A stretch of 64,000 bases of DNA from Paenibacillus donghaensis (GTDB lineage: Bacteria > Bacillota > Bacilli > Paenibacillales > Paenibacillaceae). The stretch covers positions 1,550,001-1,614,000 of the forward strand of contig NZ_CP021780.1 of assembly GCF_002192415.1 (NCBI RefSeq). Reading direction: 5' to 3'. How positions within the stretch are numbered: position 1 is the first letter of the stretch; each line of letters opens with the position of its first letter. Of this stretch, positions 26,245 through 36,073 are shown one piece after another. The notes beneath the pieces were generated by a model. The model was not told the DNA's origin. It did no database searches and was given only the letters and a program-made list of their open reading frames with translations. The translations under genes were made by a program, and so were the position numbers.

Positions 26245-27561
26245 ATGTGGATAACTCCGATGAAAAAAGGAGGAGGGATGGACGTGAAGAATCAGGAGAG
26301 GTGGAAGAAACGAGGAGTCATCCGGCAGATTTTAAAAGATCACTTTCATGGATTCATGGAAATGCACGGACATCATCTGCCCAAGGAACTCCACAGTAGC
26401 ATGATAGAAACCGTGAATAAAGCGATACGCTGTGGTACACGGGATATGGGCTATGCCAGATATGAGTGCAAGGGATGCACGGAGGGAACGCCGGAACCCG
26501 TGTTTATTTGCTTCACCTGTAAAAGCCGTTTTTGTCATGGATGTGGGAAGAAATATACGGATGAATGGGCGGAAAAGCAGCAAGAACGAATACTAGATGT
26601 ACCTCATCGCCACCTCGTATTTACAGTGCCTGAAGAACTACGCAAGGTATTCTTTCAAGACCGGCGGAAGTTAAATGAACTGAGTAACCAAGTGGCCAAG
26701 GTCATTCAATATTATTACCGGCGGAAAAATAAGAGCAAGAAATACGAAGTCGGTGTGATTACCGTGATTCATACCTTTGGCCGTGATTTAAAGTTTAATC
26801 CGCATATCCATGCGCTAATTACGGAAGGCGCGCTAGACCGGAACAAGGAGTGGAAGAAGGCGGAGTATATCTCGTATGAGTACTTGCGGAAATCGTGGCA
26901 GAAACTGCTACTGGATTTAATGATGAAATGGTATCCGGAGGAAGAACGTATAAAGAGACTGGTGAATGAGTTATACCAGCGCTATTCGCAGGGGTTTTAT
27001 GTGAATGCGGAGCAGCGGATGAAAAATGCCCGAGGAGCAGCGAAATACATTGGGCGCTATTTGGCGCGTCCGGCGATCGCGGAGTACCGGGTAGTAAGCT
27101 ACAACTACCACAAGGTGCACTACTGGTATGAGGATCACCGAACGGGCAAACGGGTGGATGTGGTATCGCCGGTAATGAAATTCATTTACGATCTGGTGCA
27201 GCACATTCCACCCAAGCATTTTCGGATGGTGGGGCGCTATGGTCTATACAGCCGGGGGAAAAACAAAGAGTCACAAAAGGTAATTAATCTGTGGCGGTAC
27301 ATGGTCCACAAACAAATCGAGATGACTTTTCCAGCGGAGGAAAGGAAGAAGAAAAGCTACCGCCAGCGGATGCTGGAGAGCTATGGGCGAGACCCGATGC
27401 TTTGTCCCTGCTGCAAGCACCGGATGTTGCTTGTGGTGATTTGGCATGCGGAATATGGGAGAATTTATTATTATGACGAGCAGCGAGAATATGAAAACCA
27501 AAAGAAATGGGGGATACGAAGTCATGGGAAAAGAACAGGGCCAAAAGTCCGGACAGGATAA
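26245..27561 (+). CDS. IS91-family transposase
   Basis: 438 aa as read; an in-frame ATG at 26278 (MDVKNQERW, after AAAGGAGGAGGG) is a better start. The N-terminal zinc-binding region has paired cysteines (CKGC, CFTC, CHGC, residues about 75-110). The HUH metal motif is FNPHIHAL near 190, and the tyrosine region is YIGRYL near 270. It nicks and rejoins single-stranded DNA for rolling-circle transposition. The frame is intact, so the element may be active. Confidence 0.88.
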   Translation: MWITPMKKGGGMDVKNQERWKKRGVIRQILKDHFHGFMEMHGHHLPKELHSSMIETVNKAIRCGTRDMGYARYECKGCTEGTPEPVFICFTCKSRFCHGCGKKYTDEWAEKQQERILDVPHRHLVFTVPEELRKVFFQDRRKLNELSNQVAKVIQYYYRRKNKSKKYEVGVITVIHTFGRDLKFNPHIHALITEGALDRNKEWKKAEYISYEYLRKSWQKLLLDLMMKWYPEEERIKRLVNELYQRYSQGFYVNAEQRMKNARGAAKYIGRYLARPAIAEYRVVSYNYHKVHYWYEDHRTGKRVDVVSPVMKFIYDLVQHIPPKHFRMVGRYGLYSRGKNKESQKVINLWRYMVHKQIEMTFPAEERKKKSYRQRMLESYGRDPMLCPCCKHRMLLVVIWHAEYGRIYYYDEQREYENQKKWGIRSHGKRTGPKVRTG

Positions 27562-27778
27562 AGAACAAGAACTGGACCTATGGAATCCATGGGAGGAAGA
27601 AGAGGAGCCAGAGGTATGGATCGATTATATCTGCGTGAAATGTGGGATGATGGACCCTGTACCTGAATTTATAGTAGCCGAGTGTTCGTATGAACTGGAA
27701 GGCGGAGAATCCCCAGAGTTTTTCTGTCCTGTTTGTAATGGAACCTTGGTGAGAAAAGAAGAGCCAGCGGATAAATAA
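27524..27778 (+). CDS. Small zinc-ribbon protein in the IS91 element
   Basis: 84 aa from ATG 27524, which has GGGGGA nine bases upstream; the frame is open from 27446. It overlaps the transposase end by 38 bases. It is very acidic (WNPWEEEEEPE), with CVKC and CPVC pairs forming a probable zinc ribbon. Function unknown; it could be a transposition accessory or passenger. Confidence 0.6.
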   Translation: MGKEQGQKSGQDKEQELDLWNPWEEEEEPEVWIDYICVKCGMMDPVPEFIVAECSYELEGGESPEFFCPVCNGTLVRKEEPADK

Positions 27779-27944
27779 CCGCTGGCTAGAAAGTTATTCA
27801 CCCGCCAGGGTGATTTTGTTCTTTGTGTAGGAAATTATGGTTTTTTTCTGTTGATGATAAGGTATGTATAAGTGGCAAGAAATTCTACCGCTAGTTCATG
27901 GGGGAGGCCTAAGTAGTAACTCTTTTGGTTAAATAGTCATAATA

Positions 27945-28105
27945 TCTTGCGCATTCCGCAGGAACAGCCCGCCCTTGCCGTTAAGGTCTTGCGCATTCCG
28001 CAGGAACAGCCCGCCCTTGCCGTTAAGGTCTTGCGCATTCCGCAGGAACAGCCCGCCCTTGCCGTTAAGGTCTTGCGCATTCTGCAGGAACAGCCCGCCT
28101 TTGAC
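27945..28105. repeat. 42-bp tandem repeat, three full units and a partial fourth
   Basis: Identical 42-bp units start at 27945, 27987 and 28029, and a diverged partial unit starts at 28071. Because 42 is a multiple of three, a minus-strand frame (27929-28327) reads GGLFLRNAQDLNGK repeated. No ribosome site or start supports it as a gene. The rest of the 27779-28408 gap holds a GGGAGGG-rich hairpin near 28275 and nothing else seen. Confidence 0.85.
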
Positions 28106-28408
28106 CTTAGCCTCCGGCGTGCATTCCGTCAGGGATAGCGGGCCAGCCCATGCGGCGTCCAAGCGGTCCCGTAGGGATAAGCGCTCCCACCTCCCCAGCC
28201 TCCTAATCACCGTACCGCCAGGCTCATTCGCCAAATTTGCGGGTGTCCAGAGGGTGCAGCCCTTTGGGGCCCTCCCTTGGAAGGGAGGGTTTGGGAGGGA
28301 TCGAAAGGTTCGATTTCTTTCTTTCATCTATTTTGCTAAACTACTAAACAGTAGTAGAGTTATATACAAGCCTTGCTCATACTCTAGCAGAATGGAGACT
28401 TATCACTC

Positions 28409-29662
28409 ATGACTAGTAAATTAGCTAAATTATTCCTCGGAGTTACCCTCACATTCGGGAGTCTTACAGTTATACCGCAGAGCTCAGCCTATGCAGCAGC
28501 CGGAGGGGTCAGCATTATGCTCGACGGGTATCCGCTGCCCTTCCCTGTAGCACCTGTAATGATGAAAGGTACCACAATGGTGCCGTTCCGGGCGATCTCG
28601 GAAGCGCTGGGCATTCAGGTGGAATGGAACCAGAAGGCGAGGAAGATCACCGCCACGAAGACGGATGCGGCAGGCAAGAAGACGGTTGTACTAACGCTGG
28701 GCAGCAAAAATGCGGTCGTAAACGGCGCAGTGGTCCCGCTGGCGGTAGCCCCGCAGGATATCCGCGGCACCACGATGCTTCCGCTCAGCTTCTTCGGCCA
28801 GCAGTTTGGGGCAGGGGTGAGCTGGAGCCAGGCGACGAAGACGGTATCCATTACTTCGCCGAAGAAGGACATGTACACGCTTGGCTTCTACGCACTGGAA
28901 TCGTATGATCAGATCGCGATGCTTCCGAGCTTCGATGCGGCTGCTTTTGGCTGGAGCCAGCTTGATCAATCCGGGCAGTATACCACTGCGGTCAAGCCCT
29001 GGCGTTGGCCGCAACCTGCCGGTGATGTGACGCCGGAGTCGATTATCCAGAATGCAGCTGCCGCCGGTACAGCACCATATCTGATGGTATTCTCCGAAGA
29101 TGGCAGCCTGGAGCTGACCAAGAACCTGGAGGACAAGCAGCTTCAGGAGCAGACGATCAGCGGAATTATAGATACAGCGGTACAGAACGGCTTCAAGGGC
29201 ATCGCGCTCGATCTGGAGCAGCTGGGCTTCAGCGGGGACAAAGCGAAGGCGAAGGCGGATTATAATGCTTTTGTGCAGAAGCTCACCCAGCGTGCTCACG
29301 CCGCCAATCTGCAGGTTACCGTCATTGTGCACCCGCTCAACAGCGCGTATACCGGCTATGACTACAAAACGCTGGGCACGCTCGCCGATGACCTGATCCT
29401 GATGGCTTATGCTTATGGCGACCAGAAATCCCCCGAGCCTACAGGACTTGTAGATGAAGCCATCCGGCTTGCGTTGAAAGAGGTAAATAAGGATAAGCTG
29501 ATACTGGGGATCTCCACCGCCAGTGAGAACGAAAGCTCGATGAATACCAAGATCGGATTGGCTAAACGATATAATCTCAAAGGTGTGGCGTTCTGGCGGC
29601 TGGGGATTATCGGCACGGCGGAATGGGCGGAAATGCAGAAATCGCTAGAGCTTCAGCCGTAA
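28409..29662 (+). CDS. Secreted stalk-domain protein with GH18-like domain
   Basis: 417 aa. It has a signal peptide with cleavage near AYAAAG (residue about 30) and a copper-amine-oxidase-N (stalk) domain with the VPFRAISEALG motif at about 50-140. A glycoside-hydrolase-18 TIM barrel follows (150-415), resembling spore-cortex YaaH/YdhD proteins; the ALDLEQLGF segment replaces the usual DxxDxDxE, so the acid is reduced to one Glu and activity is uncertain. Predicted location is the envelope or spore coat. A ribosome site GGAG lies eleven bases upstream. Confidence 0.82.
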   Translation: MTSKLAKLFLGVTLTFGSLTVIPQSSAYAAAGGVSIMLDGYPLPFPVAPVMMKGTTMVPFRAISEALGIQVEWNQKARKITATKTDAAGKKTVVLTLGSKNAVVNGAVVPLAVAPQDIRGTTMLPLSFFGQQFGAGVSWSQATKTVSITSPKKDMYTLGFYALESYDQIAMLPSFDAAAFGWSQLDQSGQYTTAVKPWRWPQPAGDVTPESIIQNAAAAGTAPYLMVFSEDGSLELTKNLEDKQLQEQTISGIIDTAVQNGFKGIALDLEQLGFSGDKAKAKADYNAFVQKLTQRAHAANLQVTVIVHPLNSAYTGYDYKTLGTLADDLILMAYAYGDQKSPEPTGLVDEAIRLALKEVNKDKLILGISTASENESSMNTKIGLAKRYNLKGVAFWRLGIIGTAEWAEMQKSLELQP

Positions 29663-29711
29663 CAACAATTACAACAAAGAACCCAGACCAAGGAAAGGCA
29701 GGCGTTGTTTA

Positions 29712-30560
29712 ATGAAGAAACAGGATGAACGCACCGGTGCAATAATTATTCAGGAGGTCAACCGCACAGAGGTGCCTTACGGTACAGTGGCGGTCTGGTT
29801 CCTGGGGCAGGAAAGTGTAATTATCAAAGGCGACGGGGTTACGCTCTACATTGACCCTTATGTGTGTCCCAACCCCGACCGCACATTCCCGCCTCCGGTG
29901 GCTACGGAAGAGATCACGAATGCGCAGATATGCCTGATCACGCATGATCATTCCGACCATCTGGACAAGGATGCCCTGCCACAGATCATCCGCAGCAACC
30001 CAGGACTGCAGGTGGTGGCTCCGGGTGTGTGCAAGGACCAGCTGCTGGAGCTTGGCCTGACAGAAGGGCAATATCTCAAGGCAGAAACGGCTGAGTGGTT
30101 ATCAATCGGCTCCAAGCTGAAGGTGCTGCCGGTGGCTGCTGCGCATGAGCAGCTGGAGTGGGACGAGCAGGGCCACCCGAAATATGTCGGGTATGTCATT
30201 CAACTGAATGGCGTCACGCTCTATCATGCCGGAGATACAGTGCTGTTCCCGGAACTGGTGGAGACGGTAAGCGGGCTTGTCATTGACCTGGCCCTGCTGC
30301 CAATCAACGGCCGTGACTACTTCCGCAATAAGCGGAATATTGCCGGCAACATGAGCTACCGGGAAGCAGCTGAATTCGCTGCAGTTGCCGGATTCGATAC
30401 AGTGATTCCGCTGCATTATGACATCTTCGCCGGCAATGCCGAGAATCCCGGCTATTTCGTCGACTATCTGTACCGCCACTTTCCGCGTCAGAAGAGCCAT
30501 GTGATGGCTCCTGCAGAGCGGTTTGTGTATGTCTCGCCGCGCGCTTTTTTGAAAGAGTAG
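29712..30560 (+). CDS. Metallo-beta-lactamase-fold hydrolase, UlaG-like
   Basis: 282 aa, cytosolic. Metal-binding THDHSDHLDK near residue 77, AAHE near 145, YHAGDT near 175 and LHYD near 235 give the full MBL ligand set. The arrangement resembles UlaG (L-ascorbate-6-phosphate lactonase) and related hydrolases, but no ascorbate genes are nearby, so the substrate is open. It starts 50 bases after the GH18 gene, and AAGGAAAGGCAGG precedes it. Confidence 0.85.
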   Translation: MKKQDERTGAIIIQEVNRTEVPYGTVAVWFLGQESVIIKGDGVTLYIDPYVCPNPDRTFPPPVATEEITNAQICLITHDHSDHLDKDALPQIIRSNPGLQVVAPGVCKDQLLELGLTEGQYLKAETAEWLSIGSKLKVLPVAAAHEQLEWDEQGHPKYVGYVIQLNGVTLYHAGDTVLFPELVETVSGLVIDLALLPINGRDYFRNKRNIAGNMSYREAAEFAAVAGFDTVIPLHYDIFAGNAENPGYFVDYLYRHFPRQKSHVMAPAERFVYVSPRAFLKE

Positions 30561-30691
30561 GATAGATGCCCTGCCGTCTCCAAAGTACAGCGATAGAATA
30601 AAAGTCACATATTCCTCCGCCGCAAAGCATTATAATCGTTAAGGCCTGCCTTCATGGCGGGCTTATTCTAATTTGTGGAGGACGTTGGGTC

Positions 30692-31645
30692 ATGAGCACA
30701 AGATATAAATCACTGGAGCTGGACAAACCGCTCACCTATGAGCTTGAGGGGCTGGAGATCGGAGTCACCTCCAACTGTAATTTTCGCTGCGATTACTGCT
30801 GTGCCTATAATAGAAATGACGGACAATCGCTGGATGCCAAAGAGGTAATCCGGATTCTGGAGGAGCTGCCAGGGCTGAAGCGGGTACGCTTGTCCGGAGG
30901 CGAGGTTACGTTGAAGTTCCAGGAATGTGTGGAGATCGTAGCCTACTGCTCATCGAGAGGGATTCAGACTCAGCTGAACTCGAACGGGAGCCTGCTGAAT
31001 GCGGAGCGGATTGAACAGCTTGTAGAAGCCGGGCTGACCACGATCCATATTTCCTTTAACTTCACCACGGCGGAAGCCTTCTCCCGCTATTACAATATTC
31101 ATCCAACGATCTATGCCAAAATCAGAGAAAACATCACGATGTTCGCCGCCACCAGCGTCGATGTGGTACTGGAAACGCTGCTGTTCAACGAAACCGAAGG
31201 CCATATGCAGGAGATCAGCGAGCATGTGTACAGTATGGGGGTACGCACGCATGAGATTCAGAACAGTATCATTATGGACCATACCGGCTGGAAATCGATT
31301 GCTGCCCGTGAGCAGCTGAAGCTGGCCGTTCAAGAGCTGATCGACAATAAAAAGCAAGATACTGTGCTGTATTTCACCTGCATGGACCGTTTTATGGAGG
31401 CGCTGGGCTTCCAGGAGGAACCGGGCGTGTATTTCCCGCACTGCATTGAAGGCAAGAAGCAGCTTCATCTGCACGGCAACGGTGATATCCTGATCTCCGA
31501 GCTGTGCCATCCGGTCATTATCGGCAACATTTATCAGGGAACCTCCCTTAAGGATCTTTACAGCAACATGCCTGCTCCACTGGCGAAGTTTCTGGATAAG
31601 CAGCCTTGTCCGGCGCTGGATGCACTGTTTCCGCAGGGAGTCTAG
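30692..31645 (+). CDS. Radical SAM protein
   Basis: 317 aa with the [4Fe-4S] motif CNFRCDYC near residue 29 and the SGGE SAM-binding motif near 70. Extra cysteines near residues 226, 249 and 269 could hold an auxiliary cluster in the C-terminal part, as in SPASM/twitch proteins. The reaction is unknown; no obvious peptide precursor is adjacent, so a maturase role is unproven. It has its own ribosome site (GGAGG) and terminator. Confidence 0.82.
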   Translation: MSTRYKSLELDKPLTYELEGLEIGVTSNCNFRCDYCCAYNRNDGQSLDAKEVIRILEELPGLKRVRLSGGEVTLKFQECVEIVAYCSSRGIQTQLNSNGSLLNAERIEQLVEAGLTTIHISFNFTTAEAFSRYYNIHPTIYAKIRENITMFAATSVDVVLETLLFNETEGHMQEISEHVYSMGVRTHEIQNSIIMDHTGWKSIAAREQLKLAVQELIDNKKQDTVLYFTCMDRFMEALGFQEEPGVYFPHCIEGKKQLHLHGNGDILISELCHPVIIGNIYQGTSLKDLYSNMPAPLAKFLDKQPCPALDALFPQGV

Positions 31646-31658
31646 ACCAAGTTACAGC

Positions 31659-31697
31659 AAAAAGGGCACTTTCCGTAAGAGGCGAGTGTCCTTTTTC
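31659..31697 (+). terminator. Intrinsic terminator after the radical SAM gene
   Basis: AAAGGGCACT (31661-31670) pairs with AGTGTCCTTT (31685-31694), followed by Ts. Confidence 0.85.
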
Positions 31698-31799
31698 TGT
31701 GGCGATGCCGCTTATTCCGCTCAGAAGGCCAAATTAGATGCTTTCGGAGTTAGGTAGAGTTTAAAATGCCCTGGACTTGGGGCGCAATATGCAGCATGA

Positions 31800-31998
31800 T
31801 AAAGAAATCTATCCTTACCGTGACTATGCGGAAGGCCCATCTGATCGAGGCAGCGCTCAAAGAGAATGATCCCGGACTCTTCATGTCACCCATGTGAGGA
31901 GGTAGACGGTCTGAAACTGGAGGATGAAGCATTCTGCCGTTATATCCAGAGACAGCTGGAAATTAATTTTACAGATAAGGAATGTATGAGGCTTCATA
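31800..31998 (+). pseudogene. Frameshifted remnant of a small unknown gene
   Basis: One frame reads ILTVTMRKAHLIEAALKEND and stops. One base later another frame continues EEVDGLKLEDEAFCRYIQRQ to TAA near 31998. Removing a single T at about 31895 joins them. There is no convincing start, so it is also 5'-truncated. Parent family not recognised. Confidence 0.4.
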
Positions 31999-32015
31999 CA
32001 TAAGGTGAACTGCCC

Positions 32016-33032
32016 ATGTTAGCTAATGTAAGGAAAGGGCTGATCCGCTCCAATACCTTTCTGGAGAAAATCATGCCGCTGATCACGCCCACCGCCATTG
32101 CCGTCGGCGTTCTGAGCGAACAGACCCTGCTGCCGCATACGGGCCTTGTGCCGTGGATTTTTGCCTTCATGACACTGGTCGGCAGCTTCAAATCGAATAT
32201 GCACGATATGGTGACGGTGCTGCTGAAGCCGCAGAAGCTGCTGATCCTGATGCTGATTCTGCATGTCGTGATGCCGCTGATTGGCTGGCTAGCGGCGATG
32301 GCGATTTTTCCGGGTGATGTGTATACGGTGACAGGGTATGTACTGCTGTTTGCGATCCCCACCGGTGTGGTGAGTGTGGTCTGGGTGTCGATCTATGGGG
32401 GCAATATTGCGCTTACGCTGGCACTGATCTTACTGGATACGCTGCTCTCGCCGCTGATCGTGCCGGGTACGCTGTACTTGCTGATGGGAGCGAGTGTGGA
32501 GATTGAGATCGGGGAGATGATGAAAGGTCTGCTGTGGATGGTGGTGCTGCCTTCCCTGGTCGGGATGCTGCTGAACCAATGGACCAAGGGCAAGGTCAAT
32601 ACCGTATGCGGCCCGCCGCTGGCACCTTTTGTGAAGGTGGGGCTGTTCGTGGTGGTCGCCATCAATGGGTCGAGCATTGCGCGTTATCTGAAGCATCCCG
32701 ACGGCAAGCTGGTGCTGATTATCGCAGTGACCTTTGTGACAGTGTTGCTTGGCTATGTGATTGGAGCTCTGGTGGCGCGGCAGCGGCGCTGGAGCTATGA
32801 GGACGCAGTGGCGGTGCAGTTTAATTCGGGCATGCGCAATCTGAGTGCCGGTGCTGTACTCGCGGTCAAATATTTCCCTCCCGCCGTGGCCCTGCCGGTC
32901 ATCTCCGGGATGCTGTTCCAGCAGATTCTGGCGGCCTTGTTCGGTTATTTCATTCGTGCCCGCGCCCGGCGGCTGCTGAGAATTCATGCGCCAGTGCAGC
33001 CTGCTCCGCCGGAGCGGCCGGTTTCCCATTAG
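32016..33032 (+). CDS. Bile-acid:sodium symporter family (BASS) transporter
   Basis: 338 aa with about nine or ten hydrophobic spans and the FNSGMRNLSAG motif near residue 268, characteristic of the BASS fold. Bacterial members carry organic anions such as pantoate, pyruvate or keto acids rather than bile acids. The substrate is unknown and no biosynthetic genes adjoin. The C-terminus is a short Arg/Pro-rich cytosolic tail. Confidence 0.85.
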   Translation: MLANVRKGLIRSNTFLEKIMPLITPTAIAVGVLSEQTLLPHTGLVPWIFAFMTLVGSFKSNMHDMVTVLLKPQKLLILMLILHVVMPLIGWLAAMAIFPGDVYTVTGYVLLFAIPTGVVSVVWVSIYGGNIALTLALILLDTLLSPLIVPGTLYLLMGASVEIEIGEMMKGLLWMVVLPSLVGMLLNQWTKGKVNTVCGPPLAPFVKVGLFVVVAINGSSIARYLKHPDGKLVLIIAVTFVTVLLGYVIGALVARQRRWSYEDAVAVQFNSGMRNLSAGAVLAVKYFPPAVALPVISGMLFQQILAALFGYFIRARARRLLRIHAPVQPAPPERPVSH

Positions 33033-33092
33033 CAGAGCGGGCCTCAGAGCAGCGCAGCACGCCTAAGCCAATTCTCCGAAACTACATAAGAG

Positions 33093-33126
33093 GCAGAATG
33101 GGCAAACGGGCCTGTTCTGCTTTTTT
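33093..33126 (+). terminator. Terminator after the BASS transporter
   Basis: GCAGAA pairs with TTCTGC around a G/C-rich inner stem, followed by six Ts. Confidence 0.75.
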
Positions 33127-33302
33127 CATACAAATAAAGTCATAATTCGACAAAAAGTGATTTTATTTTTGAAAATACGTGCTAAATATATTCATTATCT
33201 ATTGCTCATTTCCGATATTAATTGTAATAAATGTAATTGCATTGGGTCCTGGCTATGTATCGAACACTAAAGATGAATGAGGCGGAAGGATGTAGATCCC
33301 AG

Positions 33303-35336
33303 ATGAAGATTCGAATGAAATTATCAATCATGATGATAGGTGTAACCCTGTTGTCCACTGCAGTTATGGGGGTCTTTATCTACAATAAGTCATCTGAAAC
33401 CATTCTGGACTTGACCGAATCTTCGATGAACCAGGTGACCACGAACAAAGCGGAAACAATCGAAGCCATGATTGAGAAGGAGAAGAGAAGCATAGCGCTG
33501 GTGGCCGGTGAGACCGAGATCAAGCAGCTGCTGCTGAGTTCGCAGAACGGCGGGCTGGCTTCCAGTGGAACGCTGCAGAACACTGTGAATACCAAACTGC
33601 AGGAGCAGGTTAAGGATGCCGGCAATCTGGAGCATATGTTTGTGGCGAACCTGCAAGGTATTGCGGTCGCGGATAGTGATACGAAGCTGGTGGGGACGGA
33701 TTTCAGTGAACGGAATTATACGATCAACGTCTTGAAGAGCGCACAGCCCGGGATCAGCGAGACATTGAAATCGAAAGCTACGGGTGCTTACGTGCTGGCT
33801 TTTGTACATCCGGTGACCAGTGGCGGCAAAATGATCGGGTTCGTGGCGTCGGCAGTTACTACCAACAGTCTGATTACCTATCTGGCAGATTCCAAGGTAG
33901 CCAATGCTCCGTCCTCTTACGCGTATCTCGTCGATGAGACGGGAAATATGCTCTATCATCCGGACGAGACCAAGGTAGGTTTGCCGGTGGAGAATGAGCA
34001 GATACAGGCCGTCGTTGAACGGGTGAAGGCAGGAGAGAAACCCGCGGCTGGGGTGATTGAGTATACGTTTAACGGAATGGACAAAAAAGCGGCTTTTACC
34101 GTTCTCCCTGAAACTCAGTGGACGCTGGTGCTTACGGGCGATCTGCAGGAAATTATGTTGCCTGTTGATAACATGACAAGCTATATCCTGTTGCTGGGAC
34201 TGGGCAGTCTGCTGCTGACGCTGATTATCGGGGTCCTGATAGCTGGTAGAATCTCTTCGCCGATTGTGAAATTAACTGAAATGATTAACCGTACCGCCGA
34301 GTTGGATCTGAAATATGATGCCCAGTATGAGCACTTAATTAAGAATAAAGATGAAACCGGCACGAGTGCCAAAGCGATGTTCCGCACGCGCAGCTCGCTG
34401 CGCGAAATGGCCGGAAGCCTGATTGCCATCTCGTCCAAGGTGCTGGATAATGCGGTAACACTGGAGAAGCTGTCGAATGACGTCAGGGAGAATGCCCATG
34501 ACAATTCGGCAACCGCCGAGCAGCTCTCGGCAGGCATGGAGGAGACGGCGGCGTCCACCCAGGAGATGACAGCGGCCATCCACGAGATCGAGAATAATGT
34601 GCTGCAGATCTCCAGCCGGGTCCGTGAAGGGGCTGAGGTGTCCGGGCAGATTACCGAGCGGGCGCTGGTGCTTCAGCATGATGCCGTTCAATCGATAGAC
34701 AACGCGAAGCACCTGTATCAATCGGTAAAGGCTGATATGCAGAAGGCCATAGAGCAATCGCACACGATCTCGGAGATCAATGTGCTTGCAGATACGATAC
34801 TGTCGATTACCAGCCAGACGAATCTGCTCGCGCTGAATGCAGCCATTGAGGCTGCCCGTGCGGGCGAAGCTGGCAGAGGTTTTGCCGTGGTGGCAGGTGA
34901 GATCCGTAAGCTGGCTGAGAAATCCTCCGAGACCGCTTCGGGAATCCGCGGGGTGGTCAGTGGCGTAACCGCCTCTGTGCAGCAGATGCAGGACAACTCC
35001 CAAGCCATCCTCGCCTTCATCGACCAGAATGTGCTGGGTGATTACGAACGGCTGACGGAAGTCAGCCAGCAGTATAACAGTGATGCCGCAATGGTGAATG
35101 AGCTGATGAACCAGTTCGAGACAGCCGCTGACCATCTCGGCACAACCGTGTCGAGCATTGCCATAGCCGTGAGTGAAGTAGCGGCCACGGTGAATGAGGG
35201 GGCGATCGGAGTGCAGGATATCGCGGTCAAAACGGCGGATATCGTAGAGAAAACCTTGCATGAAGCCACGATGGCAGATGAGAATACGCTCAGCGCCAAA
35301 GAGCTGCAGCAGCTGGTTGAGAAGTTTAAAATCTAA
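33303..35336 (+). CDS. Methyl-accepting chemotaxis protein
   Basis: 677 aa from ATG 33303; the frame is open upstream to 33237. It has one membrane span near residue 10, an extracellular dCache-type sensor (about 35-270), a second span (about 290-310), HAMP, and the MCP signalling coiled coil with the tip [17 protein letters not shown]. It senses an unknown ligand and signals through CheW/CheA at the cell pole. Monocistronic. Confidence 0.92.
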   Translation: MKIRMKLSIMMIGVTLLSTAVMGVFIYNKSSETILDLTESSMNQVTTNKAETIEAMIEKEKRSIALVAGETEIKQLLLSSQNGGLASSGTLQNTVNTKLQEQVKDAGNLEHMFVANLQGIAVADSDTKLVGTDFSERNYTINVLKSAQPGISETLKSKATGAYVLAFVHPVTSGGKMIGFVASAVTTNSLITYLADSKVANAPSSYAYLVDETGNMLYHPDETKVGLPVENEQIQAVVERVKAGEKPAAGVIEYTFNGMDKKAAFTVLPETQWTLVLTGDLQEIMLPVDNMTSYILLLGLGSLLLTLIIGVLIAGRISSPIVKLTEMINRTAELDLKYDAQYEHLIKNKDETGTSAKAMFRTRSSLREMAGSLIAISSKVLDNAVTLEKLSNDVRENAHDNSATAEQLSAGMEETAASTQEMTAAIHEIENNVLQISSRVREGAEVSGQITERALVLQHDAVQSIDNAKHLYQSVKADMQKAIEQSHTISEINVLADTILSITSQTNLLALNAAIEAARAGEAGRGFAVVAGEIRKLAEKSSETASGIRGVVSGVTASVQQMQDNSQAILAFIDQNVLGDYERLTEVSQQYNSDAAMVNELMNQFETAADHLGTTVSSIAIAVSEVAATVNEGAIGVQDIAVKTADIVEKTLHEATMADENTLSAKELQQLVEKFKI

Positions 35337-35352
35337 AGATATGCACAGGAAC

Positions 35353-35385
35353 CACCCCCGCCCGAATTCGGCGGGGTTTTTTTCT
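35353..35385 (+). terminator. Terminator after the chemotaxis receptor
   Basis: CCCCGCC/GGCGGGG stem with GAATTC loop region and seven Ts. Confidence 0.85.
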
Positions 35386-35543
35386 ATTACAGGAATAAAA
35401 AGGGTGTACCTATGACATTAATAGGAAGATTCGTTACTACTTAGGACCCTGCGAGGATATAGAAGGTTTACTTGCGAAGGTTAGGAGATCGCACTACCGT
35501 AATCCAAACCCTCCCCCACCCGAACTTCAGGTAACCCACGTCC

Positions 35544-35728
35544 TAACGGACCGTATAGCTCCTGTTTCCTCATTTCTGCGCTGGTTTGGAATGTAACGGA
35601 CCGCATAGCCTCTATATCGGAAAAACAGGCCTTACCTAGTGGGTTTCGGCTTGAATAGGGGCTCCTGAGTCCGTTAGAGCTGCAAAACAGCCTTCTTACA
35701 GCAAATAGGGGTTCCTGAGTCCGTTAAT
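35544..35728. repeat. Family B intergenic repeat, copy 1 (two forward, two inverted units)
   Basis: TAACGGACCGYATAGC units lie at 35544-35568 and 35593-35617. The reverse-complement form (AATAGGGGYTCCTGAGTCCGTTA) lies at about 35654-35676 and 35704-35728. The arrangement is head-to-head and would fold into a large cruciform. It recurs at 40041-40226. Confidence 0.85.
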
Positions 35729-35973
35729 AGTCTGAAAGTTAATCGCTGGTTACGGGCGACAGCCTTCCTTTGTTATGCTTAGCCTTCTTGTCGCGCCGTG
35801 TGGTATGACAGGCTCGGACGAGTAACACAAGGAACACAAGGGGGCTCTAAGTAGTAACGAAGATTCATTCTATTTCTCTATTTTTGGAAATGATAAAAAT
35901 CATTAAATTACGTAGAAAATAGTGGTATATTTTACTGGCTAAATATTACATTTTATCAAGAAAGGAGCCGAAT

Positions 35974-36069
35974 ATGAATAACTTCTTTTGAAGAATATTT
36001 AATACGCATCAGGTTGACTGAAGACTTGTGGCGTTATGTCAATATACTAATGACTTCAAGGAGGAGAAA
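35974..36069 (+). pseudogene. Frameshifted small gene, first of a pair
   Basis: AAAGGAG precedes ATG 35974, which reads MNNFF and stops. Removing one T from the TTTT run lets the frame continue EEYLIRIRLTEDLWRYVNIL to a TAG at 36071-36073. The good ribosome site and coding-like continuation suggest a broken gene. Family not recognised. Confidence 0.4.
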
Positions 36070-36073
36070 TTAG

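Larger units (their letters stand above)
26218..27838 (+). mobile_element. IS91-type (HUH, rolling-circle) insertion element, approximate limits
   Basis: Contains an HUH transposase gene and a small zinc-ribbon ORF. Near-identical 14-mers, GTATAGGAAATTAT (26218-26231) and GTGTAGGAAATTAT (27825-27838), lie on either side, and each is preceded by a hairpin plus T-rich stretch. Exact ends (oriIS/terIS) cannot be fixed here; IS91 elements make no target duplication. Confidence 0.6.

Noticed and set aside
27945..28105. CRISPR array
   Set aside because: Units are directly contiguous with no variable spacers and no cas genes nearby.
27929..28327. Minus-strand ORF with GGLFLRNAQD repeats as a real protein
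   Set aside because: Periodicity is explained by the 42-bp tandem repeat; no ribosome site, and the N-terminal part looks random. Kept as a repeat.
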